Below are positions 35,036-42,776 of a DNA stretch of 64,000 nt, one piece after another. Numbering within the stretch: position 1 is the first letter of the stretch; the number at the start of each line of letters is the position of its first letter. This stretch comes from Bacteroidales bacterium (GTDB lineage: Bacteria; Bacteroidota; Bacteroidia; Bacteroidales; Muribaculaceae): contig CAJTFH010000018.1 of assembly GCA_910575545.1 (NCBI GenBank), forward strand, positions 1-64,000, given 5' to 3'. The notes under the pieces were generated by a model, which worked only from the letters and a program-made list of their open reading frames with translations, ran no database searches and was not told where the DNA came from. Made by a program: the position numbers and the translations under genes.

Positions 35036-35321
35036 ATGGCGCTTATAATGCTAATTCATATTTGCAAAATTACAAAATATTCAGAAAAACATCGCATAAG
35101 TCATTGCAAGTTCTGATTTTCAATCATTTTATACAGTTGATGATATCGCAAAGAAAATACCGCACCCAAACAGTAAGCATCATATGCACATACTATATCG
35201 GAGGAGGCAAAATCATGAGATACTGCGTCCAGACAATACCATCTCCATCTCCCCCTATTTTGGGAAGAAAAATTACAGTCTTGAGGCGGATATGGGATTT
35301 GCATAATTCGATAAAAATCAC
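35036..35321. other. Island boundary and divergent promoter region
   Basis: This stretch between the methylase and the rplM promoter is AT-rich to about 35170 and then approaches chromosomal composition. I see no integrase, direct repeat or tRNA at either island end. A short frame at 35215 with a purine-rich GGAGGAGG upstream (47 codons) is not convincing. Confidence 0.4.
35065..35072 (-). promoter_or_regulatory. -7 element of the R-M operon promoter
   Basis: TAATTTTG on the minus strand matches TAnnTTTG, 29 bp upstream of the methylase ATG. The -33 region has only weak TTTG-like sequence. Confidence 0.5.
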
Positions 35322-35329
35322 TACCTTTG
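35298..35329 (+). promoter_or_regulatory. Promoter of rplM-rpsI
   Basis: TTTG (35298-35301) and TACCTTTG (35322-35329) are separated by 20 bp, a full -33/-7 match with the same spacing as the rho promoter. Transcription would start near 35336. Confidence 0.8.
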
Positions 35330-35335
35330 CGCTCC

Positions 35336-35440
35336 GGTTATATCCAAAAACGGGATAAGCCGCCCCCGCTTCGAGCCTTTGGCCTGGCTTGCGGCGGAGG
35401 TTTGGCTTGCGTTAATTAATTATTTATTAAACTTTTAGAA
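35336..35440 (+). other. Structured ~105-nt leader of rplM, possible ribosomal-protein autoregulatory RNA
   Basis: A GC-rich hairpin can form between CCGCC-CC-CGC (about 35362-35371) and GCGGCGG (about 35392-35398), with an inner AGCC/GGCT pairing. The remainder to the start codon is AT-rich. Autogenous leaders are common for ribosomal-protein operons; whether L13 or S9 binds this one is not shown. Confidence 0.4.
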
Positions 35441-35920
35441 GTGGATACTTTAAGTTACAAAACCCTTACCCCCAATGCGCAGAGCATTAAAAAAGAATGG
35501 GTGGTAGTAGACGCTACCGGCCAGGTGCTCGGACGTCTGTGCTCGCAGGTGGCAAAAATCCTGCGTGGCAAAAACAAGCCCTGCTACTCACCTTTCGTTG
35601 AGTGCGGAGACAATGTCATCATCATCAATGCCGACAAAGCGGTTCTCACCGGCAAAAAATGGACAGACAGGATTTATTACACCTACACCGGCTACCCCGG
35701 CGGACAGCGTGAGCTCACCCCTGAAGTGCTTTTGAAAAAATCATACAACAAGCACCTCAAATCCGGAATGCACCCCCTCTACATCCGTGTGGTAAAAGGA
35801 ATGCTTCCCAAAAACCGCCTGGGCCGCAAGCTCATCAAGAACCTTCATGTCTACAATGGCCCCAACCATCCCCATGAGGCTCAGAACCCCAAAGTGATTG
35901 ACATCAACAAAGTGAAATAA
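35441..35920 (+). CDS. rplM: 50S ribosomal protein L13
   Basis: The 159-residue protein begins with a GTG start codon (M-D-T-L-S-Y-K). The family signature is clear: W-V-V-V-D-A-T-G-Q-V-L-G-R-L near 20-33, and M-L-P-K-N-R-L-G-R near 125. It binds 23S rRNA early in large-subunit assembly. It is followed by rpsI after 20 bp, the conserved bacterial pairing. The upstream neighbour is the foreign restriction island, so the island inserted directly upstream of an essential operon without disturbing its promoter. Confidence 0.97.
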   Translation: MDTLSYKTLTPNAQSIKKEWVVVDATGQVLGRLCSQVAKILRGKNKPCYSPFVECGDNVIIINADKAVLTGKKWTDRIYYTYTGYPGGQRELTPEVLLKKSYNKHLKSGMHPLYIRVVKGMLPKNRLGRKLIKNLHVYNGPNHPHEAQNPKVIDINKVK

Positions 35921-35940
35921 TCGCCTGAACAACACCAATT

Positions 35941-36327
35941 ATGGAAACAGTAAATGCAGTAGGCCGTCGTAAAGCAGCCATCGCCCGCGTTATCGTTACT
36001 GAAGGCAACGGCGACATCACTATCAACCACCGCTCACTCGACAAGTATTTTCCCTCTTCAATCCTGCAATACATCGTTAAGCAGCCGTTGAAGACTCTGG
36101 CAGCCGAGGAAAAATACACCATCCGTGTAAACCTCGACGGAGGCGGATATAAAGGCCAGGCAGAAGCTCTTCGCCTCGCCATCGCCCGTGCACTTGTCAA
36201 AATCAATCCCGACGACAAGAAAGCACTCCGTGCCGAAGGCTTCATGACCCGCGACCCGCGCGTTGTTGAACGTAAGAAACCGGGACGTCCCAAAGCACGC
36301 AAACGCTTCCAGTTCTCCAAGCGCTAA
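35941..36327 (+). CDS. rpsI: 30S ribosomal protein S9
   Basis: The 128-residue protein has the typical start N-A-V-G-R-R-K-A-A-I-A-R-V, the central G-G-G-Y-K-G-Q-A-E-A-L-R and the basic C-terminus G-R-P-K-A-R-K-R-F-Q-F-S-K-R that reaches the P-site tRNA. It is co-transcribed with rplM. Confidence 0.97.
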   Translation: METVNAVGRRKAAIARVIVTEGNGDITINHRSLDKYFPSSILQYIVKQPLKTLAAEEKYTIRVNLDGGGYKGQAEALRLAIARALVKINPDDKKALRAEGFMTRDPRVVERKKPGRPKARKRFQFSKR

Positions 36328-36469
36328 TCTTTTGGCGGGCTTGAAAGCAATTTTCTTCTCTTTCCGGATCTCTCTTCAGAGTTTAGCATCTAAATCCCGC
36401 GGATGGACCGCGTTCCCTACCCCGGGGTTGTAATTACCAAAAAGAACGTAAACAACTCTTTTACACAAA
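36328..36469 (+). other. Intergenic leader before rpsB
   Basis: The 142 bp between rpsI and rpsB contain GC-rich segments able to pair (CCGCGG...CCGCG about 36397-36411 and CCCCGGGG about 36421-36428) followed by an AT-rich run to the ATG. This may be an S2 leader, as known in other bacteria. No clear -7 box is present, so read-through from rplM-rpsI is possible. Confidence 0.3.
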
Positions 36470-37309
36470 ATGTCAACACCAACATTTGACCAGTTACTCG
36501 AAGCAGGTTGCCATTTCGGACACCTCAAACGCAAATGGAATCCTGCAATGGCTCCCTACATCTTCATGGAGCGTAACGGTATCCACATTCTCGACCTCTA
36601 CAAAACCGCAGCCAAAGTTGAAGAAGCTGCCGCCGCCTTGAAGTCGATAGCAAAAGCCGGCAAGAAAGTTCTCTTTGTCGCCACAAAAAAACAGGCCAAA
36701 CAAGTTACCGCTGAAAAAGCACAGTCTGTAGGTATGCCCTACGTTATCGAGCGCTGGCCCGGCGGTATGCTCACAAACTTCCCCACAATCCGCAAAGCCG
36801 TCAAGAAAATGGCAGCCATTGACAAGATGACTACCGACGGCACATTCGACAACCTCTCGAAACGCGAAAAGCTCCAGATTTCACGCCAACGTGCAAAACT
36901 TGAGAAGACTCTCGGCTCTATCGCCGACCTTAACCGTCTCCCCTCAGCACTGTTCGTTGTCGACGTGCTCAAAGAGCGTATCGCTGTTGCTGAAGCCAAC
37001 CGCCTCGGCATTCCCGTGTTCGCAATGGTCGACACCAACTCCGACCCCTCCAACATCGATTTCGTGATTCCTTGCAACGACGATGCATCGAAATCAATCG
37101 AACTCATCCTCGACACCGTATGCTCAGCAATGGCAGAAGGTCTCGAAGAGCGTAAAGTTGAGAAAATCGACACCAAGGAAGCCGATGCCGAAGCTGCACC
37201 CCGCCGCGAGCGTCGTCGGGCAGTGCGCCGCAACGACGCCCCTGAAGCAGAAGCTGCAGAAGAGCCCGCAGTAGAAGCCGCAGAACCAGCAGAGGAAACA
37301 GCCGAATAA
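36470..37309 (+). CDS. rpsB: 30S ribosomal protein S2 with an Ala/Glu-rich C-terminal tail
   Basis: The S2 core (residues 1-225) has the start F-D-Q-L-L-E-A-G-C-H-F-G-H, the W-N-P-A-M-A-P-Y-I-F segment, R-W-P-G-G-M-L-T-N-F near 92 and P-V-F-A-M-V-D-T-N near 180. A tail of about 50 residues follows, first R-R-E-R-R-R-A-V-R-R and then repeated E-A-A-E-E-P-A, which is longer than in E. coli and probably disordered. It precedes tsf, the conserved rpsB-tsf arrangement. Confidence 0.97.
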   Translation: MSTPTFDQLLEAGCHFGHLKRKWNPAMAPYIFMERNGIHILDLYKTAAKVEEAAAALKSIAKAGKKVLFVATKKQAKQVTAEKAQSVGMPYVIERWPGGMLTNFPTIRKAVKKMAAIDKMTTDGTFDNLSKREKLQISRQRAKLEKTLGSIADLNRLPSALFVVDVLKERIAVAEANRLGIPVFAMVDTNSDPSNIDFVIPCNDDASKSIELILDTVCSAMAEGLEERKVEKIDTKEADAEAAPRRERRRAVRRNDAPEAEAAEEPAVEAAEPAEETAE

Positions 37310-37326
37310 TTATTACAGAACCACAG

Positions 37327-37367
37327 GGTATGTGTTCAATTCTCTTATGATGAATTGAACACATACC
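37327..37367 (+). promoter_or_regulatory. Perfect 16-bp hairpin between rpsB and tsf
   Basis: Arms GGTATGTGTTCAATTC (37327-37342) and GAATTGAACACATACC (37352-37367) surround a 9-nt loop. No U-tract follows, and the stem ends 19 nt before the tsf ATG. It is more likely a processing site or partial attenuator than a full terminator. Confidence 0.6.
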
Positions 37368-37386
37368 TACTTAAACCAAAAGAATT

Positions 37387-38379
37387 ATGGCAGTAACAAT
37401 GGCCGAAATCACCAAACTGCGCCACCTTACAAGCGCAGGTTTGATGGATTGCAAAAAAGCACTGGCCGAAACCAACGGCGATATCGAAGCCGCCGTGGAG
37501 ATTCTCCGTAAAAAAGGACAAGCCGTAGCTGCAAAACGCGAAGACCGCGTGGCTGCAGAAGGTTGCGTTCTCGCCAAAAACGAAGGCAACTTCGCAGCTG
37601 TGGTTGCCCTTCAGTGCGAAACCGACTTCGTTGCCAAAAACGCAGGGTTCGTTGAACTCACCCAGAAGCTCCTGGATCTGGCAGTTGCAAACCGTTGCAA
37701 ATCTCTCGACGAACTGAAAGCCGTGACAGTTGATGGCCGCACAGTTGCCGACCTCGTTGTTGAGGAAGGTGGCAAAACCGGCGAAAAGACCGAGCTCGGT
37801 GCATATGAATATATCGAAGCACCTTCAACAACCTCTTATAACCACCTCGGCAACAAACTTGCAACCATCGTCGGTTTCAACATCGAAGGTGTGGACTATC
37901 AGGTAGGCCGCGACGTGGCAATGCAGGTAGCTTCAATGAACCCCGTGGCAGTTGACCGCAACAGTGTTGCTCAGAGCGTCATCGACGGCGAGCTCAGCGT
38001 AGCCATCGAAAAAACCAAAGAAGAGCAGGTTAAGAAAGCTGTTGAGGCTGCTATCCGCAAAGCCGGCTACAACCCCAACCACTTCGACAGCGAGGCTCAC
38101 ATCGAATCAAACCTCTCGAAAGGCTGGTTCACTCAGGAAGATGCCGACAAAGTGCGCGCCATCATCAAAGAAACCTCCGAGGCCAAGGCTGCAAACCTCC
38201 CAGAGCAGATGATTCAGAACATAGCCCAGGGACGTTTGAACAAGTTCTTCAAAGAGAACTGCCTGATGGAACAGGAGTTCATCAAAGACGGCAACCTCAC
38301 AATCGGCAAATACCTCGAAGAGTCTGCAAAAGGCCTTGCCGTGGTAGCTTTCAAACGCGTAAACCTCAACGAAGACTAA
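37387..38379 (+). CDS. tsf: Translation elongation factor Ts
   Basis: EF-Ts is the nucleotide exchange factor for EF-Tu. The 330-residue protein starts with the UBA-like domain (L-R-H-L-T-S-A-G-L-M-D-C-K-K-A-L) and contains the conserved C-E-T-D-F-V-A-K-N-A segment near 77-86 that contacts EF-Tu. It is longer than E. coli EF-Ts (283), with an internal insert around residues 120-140 as in other Bacteroidetes. It is co-transcribed with rpsB, with a hairpin in between. Confidence 0.97.
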   Translation: MAVTMAEITKLRHLTSAGLMDCKKALAETNGDIEAAVEILRKKGQAVAAKREDRVAAEGCVLAKNEGNFAAVVALQCETDFVAKNAGFVELTQKLLDLAVANRCKSLDELKAVTVDGRTVADLVVEEGGKTGEKTELGAYEYIEAPSTTSYNHLGNKLATIVGFNIEGVDYQVGRDVAMQVASMNPVAVDRNSVAQSVIDGELSVAIEKTKEEQVKKAVEAAIRKAGYNPNHFDSEAHIESNLSKGWFTQEDADKVRAIIKETSEAKAANLPEQMIQNIAQGRLNKFFKENCLMEQEFIKDGNLTIGKYLEESAKGLAVVAFKRVNLNED

Positions 38380-38453
38380 TTCTTCGGGAGGCAGAGGATG
38401 CCGCCACACCGGCATCTGACCCACGAAAGTCATAACAACTCTATTAATAGTTC

Positions 38454-38484
38454 AGGGCGCTGGTCGAAATTCGGCCAGCGCCCT
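38454..38484 (+). terminator. Terminator hairpin of tsf (same family as 15147 and 24130)
   Basis: AGGGCGCTGG (38454-38463) pairs with CCAGCGCCCT (38475-38484) around TCGAAATTCGG, then GTTTGTG. The following CTGGATTGAGATGAGG resembles the ATCCGGATGGAGAGGG that follows the pyrD hairpin, so this is a third, shorter member of the repeat family. Confidence 0.8.
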
Positions 38485-38558
38485 GTTTGTGTCTGGATTG
38501 AGATGAGGCTACGCCCGGCCAACAGTGCGCACAAGCCGCGCCATATAATTATAAACTA

Positions 38559-38607
38559 CCCGCTACGAGGCTTGCTGACAGCATATCGGCCAAATCCTCG
38601 TAGCGGG
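38559..38607 (-). terminator. Terminator-like hairpin after the tricorn-type protease gene
   Basis: Perfect 12-bp arms CCCGCTACGAGG (38559-38570) and CCTCGTAGCGGG (38596-38607) enclose 25 nt. On the minus strand the stem is followed by TAGTTTATAATTAT, a weak U-rich run. It lies 37 bp beyond the protease stop. Confidence 0.65.
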
Positions 38608-38644
38608 AGATTCAAATTCTGTTTGGTGCGGTATTTTGCCGGGA

Positions 38645-41600
38645 TTACTTACCGGTATTTTTAGCGGCGTCAATATCGCGGAGGAGGGTCTCGACTGCGG
38701 TGCGGAGCTGGGTGTCTTCACCTTTGACGATTGCCTCTGGACTGTTGGCAACTTTAACGTCGGGGTCGAGCTGAGAGTTTTCGAGATATGTGCCCTCTGC
38801 AGTGCGGTAGCCGATTACGGGGATGCCGAATACCATTGTCGGATCCTGCATCGTCACCCAATTTACCGAAGTCATGGTGCCAGGAACAGGCATACCTACA
38901 ACCTTACCGATTTTCTGATGCTTATAGACCCAGGGAGTGCCGTGTGCGTTGCTGTAGCATGGCTCGGCAACAAGCATTATCGAAGGCTTGTTCCAACGGC
39001 GCGAAGGCATGTCGCAAACATCTTTACCACGGATTTCCTGTGTCAGATATTTTTCACCGGTGAAAAGCACCTCAATATCTTCATGCATCCGGCCTCCACC
39101 ATTCCAGCGGATATCAATCACAACGCCGTCGCAGTTGGCATACTTGCCCAAAAGGTCGGCATACATCGGGCGGAATGAGTCATCGCTCATCGAGGCCACA
39201 TGCACATAGCCGAGCCTGCCGCCCGACCATTTTTCGACATCAGCCGCACGTTGTTTCACCCATCGGTCATATAACAGCGAATTTATGCGCCCGCTGCTTA
39301 CAGGAGTGACAACCTCCTGCACTTTTTCACCTGACGGAGTGGTGAATACCACCAATGTTTTCTTTCCGGCGATATCATTGAATATCGCATCAATATCAGC
39401 ATCGGCAACGAGCTTTTCCCCATTAACAGAATCGATTACGGAACCTGCAACCATCTTAGAAGCGGCCTTGTCAAACGGGCCGTTAGCGATAATCTCATCA
39501 ACTTTCAAGCCGTTGCCGGTATATTCCATGTCATATAGCAGCCCGAGCGATGCAGTGCGGTCGGCATTTCCATTACCCTCCGGACGGTAACGGCCACCGG
39601 TGTGCGACACATTCAGCTCACCCAACAGTTCACTGAGCATTTCAGCAAAGTCATAATTGTTATCTATATGAGGGAGGAATTTGCGATATGCATCTATCAT
39701 CATAGGCCAGTCAACACCATGCATATCCTTGTTATAAAACCTGGCAGCCTCTTCAACAGCAACATAATCGAACATGGCTTCGCGCTCGGCGGCTGCATCG
39801 ATAACCTGGGTGGCATCGGCATTTATTGCCGTAAGTTTATCTGATTTCGGGTCAAGTTTCTGCAATTTACTTCCCATCAGAAACAGATTCTTACCCTGGG
39901 CATCAGCCTGCAACGCCACGCGGCTTTGCGCATTTACCTTGCTGATCAGTTTTGGCTGGCGTTTGCGCAAAGGCAACTTCCAAAGGTCATAGCCATCCTC
40001 AAAAGCGCAAAGATAATAAAGCGTTTCCCCGTCACCGGTCACAATTGCATCGGAAAGGTTTGAGGAATAAGGGGTCAACCTCATCACACGGTCTTCAATC
40101 CCGGCAAGTTCCACCTTGACAGGCTTTCCATCCTTCTCCGCGTCGGCCTCTTCATCCTTGGCTTTTTCTTTACTCTTCTTTCCATTACTCTTCTTACCCT
40201 TGACTTCGTCTTTTGACCCTTTATCAGCACTTTCGCTCTTCTTCTCACATTCTTTCAAGAGCGCATAGTCCTCTTCCGAAAGCATAAACCGGTCGCGGGC
40301 CTCACGGTTCAAGAAAACTATCATGATATCCTCTTGTGACCCCCATGAGGCATGATTACGCATCCCGTATCGGTCGGTAAAGAAAATCACAGCATTCCCG
40401 TCAAGCACAAAATGCGGGTTCATACAGAAATAGCCGGAGTTCGTTATATTTGTCACTTCACCGGTCTCCACATCAACCAGTGCAATATCGCTATATGGGT
40501 CGCGCATCTTAGGAATAAACTCAATTGCCATCATGCGGCTGTCGGGACTCCATACAGCCGCGAGGCCGTCATCCTGTCCGGGGTAGCATTCGCCGTCGGT
40601 CAACTGCCTGACATTTCGCGTAGCGATGTCCATAACCATCAACTGATTGCGGTTCTTAACAAATGCCAGTTTCTCACCATCGGGAGATACCATCGGATGG
40701 GAATACTCGTCAACAGCATCCGTAACTTTTTCAGGGTTCGGAACAGCGAACATCACCTCTTCCGTCACAGCCGTCGCATTCGCAAAATTGGGGTCTTCCT
40801 TCCTGGCGATTTTAGCACGGTAGATATTTTTATGGCCGTCACGCTCTGAAGTGTAATACAGCGTGCGGTTATCATTCCCCCAGCTAAGATGACGTTCAGC
40901 GGCAGGGGTATGTGTAACCTGCACTGTGGTGGGATATTCAACCGACGTGACAAACACATCCCCACGGCTGATAAACGCAACCATTTTCCCGTCGGGAGAA
41001 ACCACGGCTTCACCGGGTCTTACACCCCGTTTCACAACCGGCACTTCTGTATCGGCATTTATTTCTACCGGAATCCTTTCAGGAGCGGCGCTGTCTGAAG
41101 CCATCGTATAGATTCCACCGTCATATCCGAATGCCATCACACCGTTTGACGCACGCGAGAGGAACCTCACCGGATGGGTTTTGAAATCCGTCATACGCCG
41201 GGCTGCCGACGGATTATCAACAGGGAACTGCCATAGGTTGAATGTGCCGCCGTCGCGCTCACTGAGAATATACACTGTCTTGCCATCGGAACTGACAACC
41301 GGATTGCGGTCTTCGCCCGGACGGTCTGTCAGATTGGTATGCCGGCCGGTGGCCAGGTCATAGCACCATATGTCACGGCTGACAGAAGATGTGTGGTGCT
41401 TGCGCCATTCATCCTCAAACCCTTTCACATCCTGGTATAGCATCTTTTTACCATCAGGGGTAAATACAGGCATCTGAACAGGAGTTCCCACTATCTGCCG
41501 CGATTTACCCCCTTCAACCGACACGCTGTATAACTCTGTCATACGGCCTGAGGGGAACATGGATGATTCGGCCGGATTCTGAATTGCAGCTGAGAACAAC

Positions 41601-41962
41601 ACATTTTTCCCATCGGGAGTGAATGTTTCAGGAATCTCACCGGCTGAATTTGTAGTAAGACGTGTGGCGTTTCCGCCGTTGGCATCCATCACAAACACAT
41701 CGAAGTTCCCATGACGGTCTGAGGCAAAAGCTATACGGCTTCCGTCGGGGCTCCATATCGGGTTCGACTCATAAGAGCCGAGAGTTGTAAGCCGCCGGGC
41801 CTCACCACCTTTAACACCCACGGTGTATATATCACCTTTGTAGGTGAACGCAATCCGTGTGCCGTCGGGCGAAATTTTAACGTCGCGCATCCACAGAGCT
41901 TCTCCTGCCGAAGCTCCGATGCCGATGGCGGCAGCCATCAGTGCCAGCATCTGTTTTTTCAT
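38645..41962 (-). CDS. Tricorn-like S41 protease with WD40-type propeller, exported
   Basis: Starting at M-K-K-Q-M-L-A-L-M the protein has 1105 residues and a signal peptide ending near G-A-S-A-G. Repeated PD40/WD40-like blocks (I-W-S-P-D-G-S-R-I-A-F, F-T-P-D-G-K and similar) form two beta-propellers over about 20-560. A highly charged Lys/Glu/Asp insert follows (about 580-625). A PDZ-like region (about 840-910) precedes the S41 core, with the nucleophile Ser in C-Y-S-N-A-H near 1023 and G-T-M-T-S after it. Tricorn-type proteases degrade peptides; this one is probably periplasmic. The Met at 41992 would precede the signal peptide by 10 residues and is less likely. Confidence 0.9.
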   Translation of the reverse strand: MKKQMLALMAAAIGIGASAGEALWMRDVKISPDGTRIAFTYKGDIYTVGVKGGEARRLTTLGSYESNPIWSPDGSRIAFASDRHGNFDVFVMDANGGNATRLTTNSAGEIPETFTPDGKNVLFSAAIQNPAESSMFPSGRMTELYSVSVEGGKSRQIVGTPVQMPVFTPDGKKMLYQDVKGFEDEWRKHHTSSVSRDIWCYDLATGRHTNLTDRPGEDRNPVVSSDGKTVYILSERDGGTFNLWQFPVDNPSAARRMTDFKTHPVRFLSRASNGVMAFGYDGGIYTMASDSAAPERIPVEINADTEVPVVKRGVRPGEAVVSPDGKMVAFISRGDVFVTSVEYPTTVQVTHTPAAERHLSWGNDNRTLYYTSERDGHKNIYRAKIARKEDPNFANATAVTEEVMFAVPNPEKVTDAVDEYSHPMVSPDGEKLAFVKNRNQLMVMDIATRNVRQLTDGECYPGQDDGLAAVWSPDSRMMAIEFIPKMRDPYSDIALVDVETGEVTNITNSGYFCMNPHFVLDGNAVIFFTDRYGMRNHASWGSQEDIMIVFLNREARDRFMLSEEDYALLKECEKKSESADKGSKDEVKGKKSNGKKSKEKAKDEEADAEKDGKPVKVELAGIEDRVMRLTPYSSNLSDAIVTGDGETLYYLCAFEDGYDLWKLPLRKRQPKLISKVNAQSRVALQADAQGKNLFLMGSKLQKLDPKSDKLTAINADATQVIDAAAEREAMFDYVAVEEAARFYNKDMHGVDWPMMIDAYRKFLPHIDNNYDFAEMLSELLGELNVSHTGGRYRPEGNGNADRTASLGLLYDMEYTGNGLKVDEIIANGPFDKAASKMVAGSVIDSVNGEKLVADADIDAIFNDIAGKKTLVVFTTPSGEKVQEVVTPVSSGRINSLLYDRWVKQRAADVEKWSGGRLGYVHVASMSDDSFRPMYADLLGKYANCDGVVIDIRWNGGGRMHEDIEVLFTGEKYLTQEIRGKDVCDMPSRRWNKPSIMLVAEPCYSNAHGTPWVYKHQKIGKVVGMPVPGTMTSVNWVTMQDPTMVFGIPVIGYRTAEGTYLENSQLDPDVKVANSPEAIVKGEDTQLRTAVETLLRDIDAAKNTGK

Positions 41963-42029
41963 GTCACTGCAATGATTTAAGAATTTTTCCAATCAATCTA
42001 CTAAGATTCCCGGCCCTGCCCCACTCTGT

Positions 42030-42776
42030 TCACTTTATCCTGAACATATAACCCAGCGTCACAAGAATCGAAGTGCCTCGTGAAGCCGAAAAATAGTCTT
42101 TTTTCGCCGAAGGGAATATGTTGCCGAGACCAAAATAATATCGAGCTTCAAGCATCAGACTGTGGCGCCGGGCAATCACAAATTCAATGCCGGCACCGGC
42201 CGTGATACCATAATCGAAACGGTTGCTTATTTCCATGCCCATCTGTTCGGTATGGCGGTTCTCATTTGGAAAACCCTCCACTTTGCCTGGATCGCGATAG
42301 TCGAAATTCGACTTTATATTATCGCTGATCATATAACACAACTCCGGGCCGAGGTTGAAAAAACCTTTAACCACTCTTGACCCGAAAAATATATGGGTAA
42401 GGATCGGCAGCTCAACATAGGTGGTGCGGTGTAAATAATCAAATCGGTCATTCAACTCCTCGAAATTCTCTTTCCAGCCTCTCTGTTCAATATTGACCTC
42501 CGCCATGATACCAACATGCCGTTCCTCTACATAACGGAAGGACACGCCCATTTGCATACCGGGCAGCAACTGCTCCTTGATGTGGGGATAGAAAGATACA
42601 TTCGAAAGCGACACACCTCCGTGGGCGCCGACATGCACATGAGCCATATAGTGCTTCTGAGCCGACACCGACAAACAGGCAAGCAACCAGGCAAACACAA
42701 GCATTTGCAACCTTGCTCCAATGCCACATGGCTTACGGAGCAAACGGCACAGGGTTATTGACGTCAGTTTTCCCAT
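42030..42776 (-). CDS. Outer-membrane beta-barrel protein (PorT/OMP_b-brl_2 type)
   Basis: The 248-residue protein has a long N-terminus with a signal-like stretch ending near S-V-S-A-Q (residue 39), so the true start may be an internal Met such as M-L-V-F-A-W near residue 25. The mature part alternates hydrophobic strands and ends in G-Y-M-F-R-I-K, as expected for an eight- to ten-strand barrel of the Bacteroidetes PorT-like family. Its start overlaps the LysM protein stop by 13 bp, so the two are probably co-translated. No specific function can be assigned. Confidence 0.8.
   Translation of the reverse strand: MGKLTSITLCRLLRKPCGIGARLQMLVFAWLLACLSVSAQKHYMAHVHVGAHGGVSLSNVSFYPHIKEQLLPGMQMGVSFRYVEERHVGIMAEVNIEQRGWKENFEELNDRFDYLHRTTYVELPILTHIFFGSRVVKGFFNLGPELCYMISDNIKSNFDYRDPGKVEGFPNENRHTEQMGMEISNRFDYGITAGAGIEFVIARRHSLMLEARYYFGLGNIFPSAKKDYFSASRGTSILVTLGYMFRIK

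Noticed and set aside
35215-35358. A 47-codon frame with a GGAGGAGG-like ribosome binding site between the methylase and rplM
   Set aside because: It runs through the rplM promoter and into its leader, has no recognisable product, and Shine-Dalgarno strength is a poor guide in Bacteroidetes.
38559-38607. 12-bp inverted repeat as a transposon remnant
   Set aside because: It lies just after the protease stop and reads as an ordinary terminator stem; no IS-like tip sequence is present.
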